Below, one piece after another: positions 16,944-24,830 of a stretch of 64,000 nucleotides of DNA (positions are counted from its first letter, which is position 1; every line of letters starts with the position of its first letter). This stretch comes from Cacconaster sp045599325. GTDB taxonomy: Bacteria; Bacteroidota; Bacteroidia; Bacteroidales; UBA932. Position numbers and translations under genes: made by a program. The stretch covers positions 1 through 64,000 of the forward strand of contig JAZRVT010000021.1 of assembly GCA_045599325.1 (NCBI GenBank), given 5' to 3'. The notes under the pieces were generated by a model. It was not told the origin of the DNA. It saw nothing but the letters and a program-made list of their open reading frames with translations, and ran no database searches.

Positions 16944-18290
16944 ATGAAGAGACTTTTCTTTCTTTCCTTGTGTCTGCTGATGATTGTGTCCTGCAGCAAC
17001 GGCTCCGGCCAGCTCAGATGCAATTACAGCTCCACGGATATCTCCACTACTGAAGACGAACAGGTGATTCTGGCCGGATTCGCCGCCAGAAAAGAACTCT
17101 CCACGGGCATCCATCTCCCTCTGCGGAGTCATTGTCTGGTCATTACGGACGGCAATGAGAAGGTCTGCATAATCTCCAATGACCTGATGGAGATATCAAT
17201 GGAACTGGCGGATGAGATGCGTGACAGCATCAGCGCACGCAGCGGTCTTGCCAGAGAGAAGATTCTGATGCACTGCATCCATACGCACAGCGCCCCGCGG
17301 ATGGGAGGTGCTTCAACAAAGCCGGGCAGTTCAAACTATACGTACAAGAACCGCACAGTGGCTTCCATCGTTGATAATGCAGTCCGTACAATCTGCGAAG
17401 AGGAGGCATTCAAGCCTTTTACTCTTGAAACTGCTGAATGTCAGACCGGAATAAATACTAACAGGTGCGAGGCGGACGGTCCGCGTGACGGGACAGTATA
17501 TGCTTTCAGGATGAAGGACGCCGACGGCAGGCCTGTGTGCGCGGCCATCAATATTGCCTGCCATCCAGTCTGCATGGGATACAAGAGCCTGCTGCTCTCT
17601 TCTGACTATTCCGGAGTCGCCAGAAAAGCGATAGAGGAGGAGTGGGGCTGCGAAGTCTTCCAGTTGACCGGTGCTGCCGGGAATATGGACCCGAAGGGCG
17701 GCTGTCAGATGGTCAACCATGCCGAGGAGATCGGCGCCGAGCTGGCCGCTGACCTTAAGGGGATGGAGTTCGAGCCGGTGAAGGGCAAGGAAATCCTCAA
17801 GTTCGCCACCGGTCAGGCCGAACTTCCATATATGATTGATGAAGTGACTCCCGAGGCTGTCAAGTCACACGCGGATTCACTTGTCCTGGCATCCACCGAC
17901 TTCCCTCGTTTTGCAGATGACGTGAGAAGGTGGGAGGCCGATATACTTGAACGCTTTGAGGAGGGGGGCGTTGAAAACACTCTCCACTTCAGCATGGCGG
18001 CACTCAACATTGACGGAATTACTTTTTTCTTTTCACAAGGGGAACCATTCTGTGAGTTCCAGATGAAGGCGAGGGAGACCAGTCGGAGCAATATGATATT
18101 CTTCGCCGGATACACAAACGGGCAGAACGCGTACCTGCCTTCAGTCCACGCATTCGAATATCGCAACGGGTATGAATATGAACTGGAACAGATGCACGTC
18201 TATATAGGTTCCCCTTATCCTCTCTCAAGCCGGATGCCGGCAATCTTCCAGGAGGCGGTTGATAATACGATAAAGGAGGTTATCCAATGA
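16944..18290 (+). CDS. Neutral-ceramidase-fold lipoprotein
   Basis: 448 residues with lipobox VSC (Cys17). It matches the N-terminal domain of neutral/alkaline ceramidases: HCIHTHSAP (His113/His115) and CHPVCMG (His207) carry Zn-ligand histidines. In true neutral ceramidases the nucleophile Ser sits in GDVSP; here the aligned segment reads GNMDP, with Asp instead of Ser. The smaller size also indicates that the C-terminal domain is missing. It is therefore unlikely to be a classical ceramidase and may be another exported amidase. First gene of an overlapping operon with two GH20 genes. Confidence 0.75.
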   Translation: MKRLFFLSLCLLMIVSCSNGSGQLRCNYSSTDISTTEDEQVILAGFAARKELSTGIHLPLRSHCLVITDGNEKVCIISNDLMEISMELADEMRDSISARSGLAREKILMHCIHTHSAPRMGGASTKPGSSNYTYKNRTVASIVDNAVRTICEEEAFKPFTLETAECQTGINTNRCEADGPRDGTVYAFRMKDADGRPVCAAINIACHPVCMGYKSLLLSSDYSGVARKAIEEEWGCEVFQLTGAAGNMDPKGGCQMVNHAEEIGAELAADLKGMEFEPVKGKEILKFATGQAELPYMIDEVTPEAVKSHADSLVLASTDFPRFADDVRRWEADILERFEEGGVENTLHFSMAALNIDGITFFFSQGEPFCEFQMKARETSRSNMIFFAGYTNGQNAYLPSVHAFEYRNGYEYELEQMHVYIGSPYPLSSRMPAIFQEAVDNTIKEVIQ

Positions 18291-20101
18291 AATTCTTACT
18301 CACCGTCCTGTTGACTGTCTCAGTTATTCCGCTGCCGAATTCAGTGGTCGAACGTAACGGCTCGTTCCAGCTGGACGAGAAGACTGCCGTTGTCTCAACT
18401 TGCGCTGAATTCGAGCAGACTGCGGATGATTTCTGCGAAGATATATCGCTTCCGACAGGATATGACCTGCCAAGGAGCAGGCATCTTTTCGGCAAGGCTG
18501 TACTGCTTAAGATGGACAGGAGCATTGTCCCGGAGGGCTACACGCTTGATGTCCGTAGCAGGAAAGTGGTCATCAAGGCATCTGACGCGGCCGGCGCTTT
18601 TTATGGCCTGCAGACTCTCAGGCAGCTGATGCCGGCTGAGATTTACGGAAAAGTGAAATCAGAGACTCCTTGGAAAGCGCAGTGCTGCACCATAAAGGAT
18701 GCTCCCGGTGTAGGCTACAGGGGTATGCTCCTTGACTGCTGCAGGTATTTCTATCCTAAGGAGGCGGTGCTCAAGTTCATCGATATGATGGCGATGCACA
18801 AGATGAACAACCTGCAGTGGCACCTCACTGAGGACCAGGGCTGGCGCATTGAGATAAAGAAATATCCTCTCCTCACTGAAGTCGGCGCATGGAGGGACGA
18901 ATCCCCTGCCAGGGGCGCTGATGTCATGACTCTGGGCGAGAAGAGATCCGGTGACGGAGTGCGTCACGGCGGCTTCTACACCCAGGATGATATCCGGGAG
19001 ATTGTCGAATATGCCAGCCGCAGGCATGTTAACATTGTACCTGAAATTGAACTTCCCGGTCATTCAAGTGCCGCTATTGCCGCTTACCCCTGGCTCTCCT
19101 GCAACCCTTGCGAACCTAAGAAGGTGAGCACCCGGTGGGGCGTGATGGAAGATGTCTATTGCCCGACTCCGGAGACCTTCAAGTTCCTTGAGGATGTCTT
19201 CGATGAGATTGTCGAACTGTTCCCGTCTCCATATTACCACATCGGTGGTGATGAGTGTCCTAAAACTGCCTGGAGAAACAGCGAATATTGCAGGAATCTG
19301 GCAGAGGAGCTCGGACTGGAGAGCGTCGATGATCTTCAGTACTATTTCGTGAAGCACTTTGACCAGTATCTGAGGGACAAGGGCAAGACTGTCATCGGAT
19401 GGGATGAGATCCTTGACGGAAGCGCTGTGCCGACCACTGTGGTGATGTCCTACCGGGGTTTCATACCCGGTATGAAGGCTATGAAGAAGGATATGAAGGT
19501 CATCTTCTGCGCCAACAGGTGGTTCTATTATGACTACCATCAGAATGAGATTGAGGATATTCCACGCAATCAGCATCTTTTCATCACACTCAGGAAGGCA
19601 TACAGCACAAATCCGAGGGCGTTGATGGGTGATTCGCTTATGAATGCAAAAGGACACCTGATTATGGGCTACCAGGCCTGTGTCTGGGGGGAGATGATAC
19701 CGGATGCATCCAGGCTGGAGCACCAGACCTTCCCGCGCGAAGCGGCTGTTGCTGAACTGTGCTGGTCCGACGAGAGCGTCCGCGACTGGGAGGATTTCAA
19801 GTTCAGGATGGTCAAGGAACTGGCGCGCCTTGACGCCCGGGGGGTGAACTACAGCAAGGCTTTCTATAACGTGATTGTCAATATGGACCTTGAATCGGAT
19901 TATCCGCGCGAAGTGGAGCTTGAACTTGACTACCCGTACGCAACAATACATTATACTGCTGACGGCACCGATCCTGACGCGGGCTCTCCTGTACCGGCAA
20001 AGACAATCACAGTAAATCGCGGTGATACCATCAAGGCTCAGGGTTTCACCGAGGATGGCGAGCCTGTTGGTGTGATGATGGTAAGAACCTTCGGAATATG
20101 A
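18287..20101 (+). CDS. GH20 beta-N-acetylhexosaminidase
   Basis: 604 residues. It removes terminal beta-linked GlcNAc or GalNAc by substrate-assisted catalysis. A short signal peptide, a GH20b N-terminal domain (about 18-125) and a TIM barrel are visible. The barrel has the WHLTEDQGWR block and the catalytic pair Asp322-Glu323 in HIGGDECP. The C-terminal stretch with YTADGTDPD resembles the small beta domain often found in these enzymes. The ATG overlaps the upstream stop (ATGA), so translation is coupled. A paralogue follows. Confidence 0.93.
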   Translation: MKFLLTVLLTVSVIPLPNSVVERNGSFQLDEKTAVVSTCAEFEQTADDFCEDISLPTGYDLPRSRHLFGKAVLLKMDRSIVPEGYTLDVRSRKVVIKASDAAGAFYGLQTLRQLMPAEIYGKVKSETPWKAQCCTIKDAPGVGYRGMLLDCCRYFYPKEAVLKFIDMMAMHKMNNLQWHLTEDQGWRIEIKKYPLLTEVGAWRDESPARGADVMTLGEKRSGDGVRHGGFYTQDDIREIVEYASRRHVNIVPEIELPGHSSAAIAAYPWLSCNPCEPKKVSTRWGVMEDVYCPTPETFKFLEDVFDEIVELFPSPYYHIGGDECPKTAWRNSEYCRNLAEELGLESVDDLQYYFVKHFDQYLRDKGKTVIGWDEILDGSAVPTTVVMSYRGFIPGMKAMKKDMKVIFCANRWFYYDYHQNEIEDIPRNQHLFITLRKAYSTNPRALMGDSLMNAKGHLIMGYQACVWGEMIPDASRLEHQTFPREAAVAELCWSDESVRDWEDFKFRMVKELARLDARGVNYSKAFYNVIVNMDLESDYPREVELELDYPYATIHYTADGTDPDAGSPVPAKTITVNRGDTIKAQGFTEDGEPVGVMMVRTFGI

Positions 20102-21927
20102 GAAAGTTTCTTATACTGATATGTGCTGGTGCGCTGCTTCTTGGCTGTACTCATGAGAGGAAGCGCGGGACTGTCAGTATCATCCCCCAGCCGCAGGAAC
20201 TGCAGCTGAATGACGGATTTTTCAAGATAAGCCGCTCCACCTCTATCGTGCTTGATGAATGCACAGGACAGATGAAGCGTACAGCCGGATTCCTGAATGA
20301 CAGACTCTCAACAGCAGCCGGTTTCAGCCTTGACATTGCCGGTGAGGCTAAATCGTCCGATGCTATTATCTTTTCATTGGCTGAACTGCCTGAAGAGGGT
20401 TACTCCATTGACGTGACTGAGGACCTTGTAAAAGTCGGTTATGGAGATGCCGCCGGAGCTTTCTATGCCGTCCAGACTCTGCTTCAGATGCTTCCTGCGG
20501 AAATCTTCTCAAGCCGGAGGGTGAAAGGCGTGAGCTGGAGCATACCTTGCTGCTCTGTCAAGGACAGCCCGAGGTTCAAGTACAGGGGGATGCATCTTGA
20601 CGTATGCCTGCACTATTTCGACCTTGACTTCCTTAAGCGCTATATCGACCTTATGGCGATGCACAAGGTCAACCGTTTCCACTGGCACTTGACCGAGGAT
20701 CAGGGCTGGAGACTCGAAATCAAGAAATATCCGCTTCTGACAGAGAAGGGACAATGGCGCAAGGAGACGGTCGTGGGTTCCCTGAAGTCCGGAATATATG
20801 ACGGCACTCCCCACGGAGGCTATTACTCACAGGAACAGGTCCGTGAACTTGTCAAGTATGCCGAAGAGCGTTTCGTGACTATTATTCCTGAGATTGAGAT
20901 GCCGGGACACGCGCTTGCTGCGATTGCCTGCTATCCGGAACTCTCCTGCGGACTTGAGGAGAACTATGAGACGGCTACAAGGTGGGGAGTCTTCAAGCAG
21001 GTCTACTGTCCTAAGGATGAGACCTTCGAGTTCCTGGAGAATGTGATGGATGAAGTATTCGAGCTCTTCCCTTCAACACTTGTCCATATCGGGGGCGACG
21101 AATGCCCCAAGGCAAGCTGGAAGCAGTGCGACCATTGCCAGAAGCTGATCAGAGAACTTGGACTCAAGGATGAATTTGAGCTCCAGAGCTGGTTCATCAC
21201 CAGAATGGAGAGATATATCAACTCCAAGGGGCACGAGATCATCGGCTGGGACGAGATTCTCCAGGGCGGTCTCGCACCTAACGCCAAGGTTATGAGCTGG
21301 CTTGGAGAGGAAGGGGGTATCAAGGCCGCCAGGCAGCATCACGAAGTGGTGATGGCCCCTCATACAAAGTATTATCTGGATTACTGGCAGGGGGACCCTG
21401 AGAGTGAACCGCTGGCCATGTCCGGACCGACTATGCTCCGCACAATGTATGAATACAACCCTGTGCCGGATGTGCTGACCCCTGAAGAGGCTGCTTACAT
21501 CATAGGCGTTGAGGGATGCGTCTGGACTGAATATATGCCGACGCCGGCGCGTGTGGAATATATGGCCTGGCCAAGAATGTGCGCAATTGCTGAGACAGGC
21601 TGGACCAATGCCGAAAAAGATTGGGAAGATTTTACAAGGAGGCTTGACAGCCATCTTGCCAGGCTTGATGAACTTGAAGTGGGATACTGCGAATCGTTCC
21701 GCAGTCCGTATATAGAGTTCCACGATGATACCATATATGACAAGGTGGTGACCATCAGCGTCGATGCTCCTGACACGGAGATCCGTTACACACTCGACGG
21801 CTCTTTGCCGGACGCCTCTTCCACTCTCTATACGCAGCCTTTTGTAATCAACAGATCAAACATAGTATCAGCTGTCGCAATCCGTAACGGGAGGCAGACA
21901 GGTCAAATTAAAATAAAACGTTTTTGA
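20098..21927 (+). CDS. GH20 beta-N-acetylhexosaminidase, lipoprotein
   Basis: 609 residues. Lipobox LLLGC makes it a membrane-anchored enzyme, unlike its upstream neighbour. The GH20 barrel carries WHLTEDQGWRLEIKKYP and the catalytic Asp334-Glu335 in HIGGDECP. The C-terminal YTLDGSLPDASS block is a chitobiase/hexosaminidase C-terminal domain. It starts inside the stop codon of the first GH20 gene. The pair is clearly homologous but well diverged, so they may differ in linkage or sugar (GlcNAc, GalNAc, or GlcNAc linked to MurNAc). Confidence 0.93.
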   Translation: MRKFLILICAGALLLGCTHERKRGTVSIIPQPQELQLNDGFFKISRSTSIVLDECTGQMKRTAGFLNDRLSTAAGFSLDIAGEAKSSDAIIFSLAELPEEGYSIDVTEDLVKVGYGDAAGAFYAVQTLLQMLPAEIFSSRRVKGVSWSIPCCSVKDSPRFKYRGMHLDVCLHYFDLDFLKRYIDLMAMHKVNRFHWHLTEDQGWRLEIKKYPLLTEKGQWRKETVVGSLKSGIYDGTPHGGYYSQEQVRELVKYAEERFVTIIPEIEMPGHALAAIACYPELSCGLEENYETATRWGVFKQVYCPKDETFEFLENVMDEVFELFPSTLVHIGGDECPKASWKQCDHCQKLIRELGLKDEFELQSWFITRMERYINSKGHEIIGWDEILQGGLAPNAKVMSWLGEEGGIKAARQHHEVVMAPHTKYYLDYWQGDPESEPLAMSGPTMLRTMYEYNPVPDVLTPEEAAYIIGVEGCVWTEYMPTPARVEYMAWPRMCAIAETGWTNAEKDWEDFTRRLDSHLARLDELEVGYCESFRSPYIEFHDDTIYDKVVTISVDAPDTEIRYTLDGSLPDASSTLYTQPFVINRSNIVSAVAIRNGRQTGQIKIKRF

Positions 21928-21929
21928 TT

Positions 21930-22775
21930 ATGGCACTCAGAGTTACTGAACAGCAATCTTTATACGACCATCTTGAGAAGAAATCTGTGGCCGAAATACT
22001 TCACGACATAAATGAAGAGGACAAGAAAGTCCCTCTTGCGATTGAGAAGTCGTTGCCTGAACTGGAAAAGATCATATCCGCAATTGAGCGCCAGCTTAAG
22101 AACGGTGGCAGGATGTTCTATGTCGGATGCGGTACAGGAGGCCGTCTTTCTGTGCTCGACCAAGTCGAACTTCCCAATACTTATGGAATTGACCCTCAGA
22201 TGATTCAGTGCGTTCTGGCCGGAGGCGTCGAAAACCTCGTGCTGGCGCTCGAGGAGGCTGAGGATGATGTAGAGGAAGGATGGCGCACTCTGCAGGAGAA
22301 GAATGTGTCGCCAAAGGATATCATTGTCGGCCTCAGTGCGAGCGGAACCACCCCATATGTTCTCGAGACCTTGAGACATTGTCAGGAGAACGGGATCCCG
22401 ACCTGCTCTGTAGTAGGCAACCCTGATTCCCCGATCTCCAAAGTCTCAGACTATCCTTGTGAAATCGTCTGCGGCCCGGAGTACATAACCGGCAGCACCA
22501 GAATGAAGTGCGGAACTGTGCAGAAACTCGTATGTGATATGATAAGCTCCACGGTTCTGATCCGCCTCGGCCGCATTGAAGGGAACAGGATGGTGAACGT
22601 GCGTCTCATCAACAACAAGGTCGTTGACAGGTCTGTCAGAATGCTGATGGAGCGTAACCCGTCATTGACGGACTATGCTTTCTGCGAAGAGGTCATCCGC
22701 AAGTGCGGCAACGTCAAGAAGACAGAGCAGTATCTCTTTGAAACCGGAGTCATTGATTCACTTCCAACTGAATAG
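21930..22775 (+). CDS. Divergent MurQ-like SIS-domain protein
   Basis: 281 residues related to MurNAc-6-phosphate etherase, which removes the lactyl ether to give GlcNAc-6-phosphate. The Glu in VLDQVELP and the Glu in the ALEEAED block occupy the positions of the two catalytic Glu residues of MurQ, and GPEYITGSTRMKCGT is conserved. The phosphate-binding loop differs, however: GCGTGGRL where MurQ has GAGTSGRL, losing a Ser. It may still be an etherase, or have changed substrate. The ATG at 21930 lies two bases after the GH20 stop. A canonical MurQ is encoded at 32545. Confidence 0.75.
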   Translation: MALRVTEQQSLYDHLEKKSVAEILHDINEEDKKVPLAIEKSLPELEKIISAIERQLKNGGRMFYVGCGTGGRLSVLDQVELPNTYGIDPQMIQCVLAGGVENLVLALEEAEDDVEEGWRTLQEKNVSPKDIIVGLSASGTTPYVLETLRHCQENGIPTCSVVGNPDSPISKVSDYPCEIVCGPEYITGSTRMKCGTVQKLVCDMISSTVLIRLGRIEGNRMVNVRLINNKVVDRSVRMLMERNPSLTDYAFCEEVIRKCGNVKKTEQYLFETGVIDSLPTE

Positions 22776-22780
22776 AGGCT

Positions 22781-23641
22781 ATGATCCTGATTGCTGACAG
22801 CGGGGCGACAAAGACTGCCTGGTCCTGTATTCCGGATGACGGCGGCCCGCTGATTTCATTCGTGAGCCAGGGATATAACCCCAATTATATCAGTGAGGCT
22901 GATATGGTAGAGGATATCAAGGATAGTATTCCCTCTGGCTTCCCTGACGTTTCTGTTACTGATATATACTTTTACGGTGCAGGAGTTACGCCGCTCCAGT
23001 ATCCCCTTATGGAGAGAGTCCTGAGAGCCGTTTTCACCTCTGCGGACACTGTTTTCATTGCAATGGACACGCTGGCTTCCTGCCGTGCCCTGCTTCAGAG
23101 AGAGGCCGGTTTTGCTGCGATTCTTGGCACAGGCTCGAACTCCTGCCTCTATGACGGCTGCAACGAAGGACTGAATGTGGATTCCTGCGGTTTCATTCTT
23201 GGTGACGAAGGAAGCGGGGCTTACCTTGGAAAGTGTATGATAACAGACTATATCCGGCATAATATGCCGCCGGATGTATATTCCCTTGTGGGGCGGAAAC
23301 TTGAGATGAGCAATGATGAACTTATTGACCGGATATATACCAGACCGTTCCCTAACCGCTTCTGTGCTCAGTATGCCGAATTCATCCATGAAAATCTGGA
23401 TTTCTCCCCATATTTCACTGACCTTGTCACCGACTCCTTCAGACAGTTTTTCCTGAAGATTGTCACTCATTACCCGGATTACCGCAGTTACAGCTTCAAC
23501 GCTGTCGGTTCTGTGGCTTTCCACTTCAGACAGCAACTGCAGCAAGTTGTCGAGGAGTTCGGAATGAGAATGGGGAAGATTATGGAACAGCCTATGGAAG
23601 GCCTTGTGAAGTATCATTCTAAACAACAGTGCGATGAGTAG
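22781..23641 (+). CDS. BadF/BadG-type amino-sugar kinase
   Basis: 286 residues of the ASKHA kinase fold: ADSGATKTAW (phosphate loop 1), ILGTGSNSC (loop 2) and GFILGDEGSGAYLG (adenosine region). Members of this group phosphorylate GlcNAc, glucosamine or MurNAc. Here it is five bases after a MurQ-like gene and overlaps the transporter gene by eight bases. The set transporter, kinase, etherase recalls the murTKQ MurNAc pathway described in Tannerella. The sugar cannot be fixed by sequence alone. A paralogue is at 31693. Confidence 0.85.
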   Translation: MILIADSGATKTAWSCIPDDGGPLISFVSQGYNPNYISEADMVEDIKDSIPSGFPDVSVTDIYFYGAGVTPLQYPLMERVLRAVFTSADTVFIAMDTLASCRALLQREAGFAAILGTGSNSCLYDGCNEGLNVDSCGFILGDEGSGAYLGKCMITDYIRHNMPPDVYSLVGRKLEMSNDELIDRIYTRPFPNRFCAQYAEFIHENLDFSPYFTDLVTDSFRQFFLKIVTHYPDYRSYSFNAVGSVAFHFRQQLQQVVEEFGMRMGKIMEQPMEGLVKYHSKQQCDE

Positions 23642-24824
23642 GAGTAAATACCTGATTCCACTGTGCTTCATCGGGATGATGTATTTCACTGTCGGTTTCG
23701 CCACCGGCATCAACGGTTATTTCGTCCCGTTTCTTGAATCTAACCTCGGCCTTACATCTGCGCAAAGCTACCTTGTGATAGCCGCCACTTTCAGCGCATT
23801 CCTCATCTGCAGTTTCCCGGCATCGTCATTGATAGTGAGAATAGGCTACAAGAAGACGATGTCTCTCGCTTTCTTCCTCTTTGCAGTTGCTTTCGCGCTC
23901 TTCATCCCTGCGGCGCACAATGAGAGTTTAGCACTCTATCTCCTGGCCTGTTTCCTTAGCGGAACTGCCAACACCGTGCTCCAGGCAGCAATCAATCCGT
24001 ATGTGACGATTCTCGGACCTATTGACAGCGCTGCCAGCAGAATGAGCATTATGGGAATCTGCAACTCGCTTGCTCTTGCACTTCCATCTGTCTTTATCGC
24101 CGCTGTCTCTGGCAAGAATATCGATCAGGTAGTCCTTCCCGACCTGGACTTGCCTTTCGTGATAATTATCATAGCTGTGGTCCTTCTGGGCGTGGTGACT
24201 CTCTTCGCACCTCTTGAAGAAATAAAGGCAGAGGGGGAGGAGAACGCTGAGGACTGCCCTTATGCAGCCGGTAAAAAGAGCATCTGGCAGTTCCCTCATC
24301 TTGTGCTCGGAGCCCTTGCTCTCTTCGTCTATGTTGGAGTTGAAAACCTCGCCCTTCTGACGGTGCTTGACTATGCCCAGGACCTCGGAATGGCTGATCC
24401 TGAGAAGTATACTCTCTTTCCTGGCCTATGCATGGCAATCGGTTATGTGATAGGGATATTCGCTATTCCAAAATGGATCTCCCAGGTGAAGGCTTTAAGG
24501 ATATGCACCTGGGTGGCAGTTATTGACTCTCTCCTGATTGTCCTCACTCCACCGGCAGTGTCAATATGGTGCGTCTCCCTGCTCAGTCTTGCCTGCTCTC
24601 TGATGTATCCGGCCATCTGGCCGCTGGCCATTTCGGACTTGGGCAGATTCACAAAGAAAGGGTCATCCCTGCTTGTCGCTTCCATTGGCGGCGGCGCCGT
24701 CATTCCTGTCATCTTCGGATTGATGAAAGATTGGACAGGCAGCCAGAACGCATACTGGATCTGCGTTCCTTTCTATCTGATAATTATGTTCTACGCATAT
24801 AAGGGATATAAAATCCGAAAATAG
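23634..24824 (+). CDS. MFS sugar transporter (FucP/NagP type)
   Basis: A 396-residue inner-membrane protein with about 12 hydrophobic segments and a central charged loop (about 195-220). The N-terminal GFATGINGYFVPFLE stretch and the NTVLQAAINPYVT motif are characteristic of the fucose/glucose/GlcNAc:H+ symporter group. It probably brings the sugar released by the GH20 enzymes into the cytosol for the adjacent kinase. It overlaps the kinase gene by eight bases and is followed by the multi-domain lipoprotein six bases later. Confidence 0.88.
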   Translation: MSRSKYLIPLCFIGMMYFTVGFATGINGYFVPFLESNLGLTSAQSYLVIAATFSAFLICSFPASSLIVRIGYKKTMSLAFFLFAVAFALFIPAAHNESLALYLLACFLSGTANTVLQAAINPYVTILGPIDSAASRMSIMGICNSLALALPSVFIAAVSGKNIDQVVLPDLDLPFVIIIIAVVLLGVVTLFAPLEEIKAEGEENAEDCPYAAGKKSIWQFPHLVLGALALFVYVGVENLALLTVLDYAQDLGMADPEKYTLFPGLCMAIGYVIGIFAIPKWISQVKALRICTWVAVIDSLLIVLTPPAVSIWCVSLLSLACSLMYPAIWPLAISDLGRFTKKGSSLLVASIGGGAVIPVIFGLMKDWTGSQNAYWICVPFYLIIMFYAYKGYKIRK

Positions 24825-24830
24825 GAAACA

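Noticed and set aside
16944..18290. True neutral ceramidase
   Set aside because: The nucleophile Ser of GDVSP is Asp (GNMDP), and the C-terminal domain is absent.
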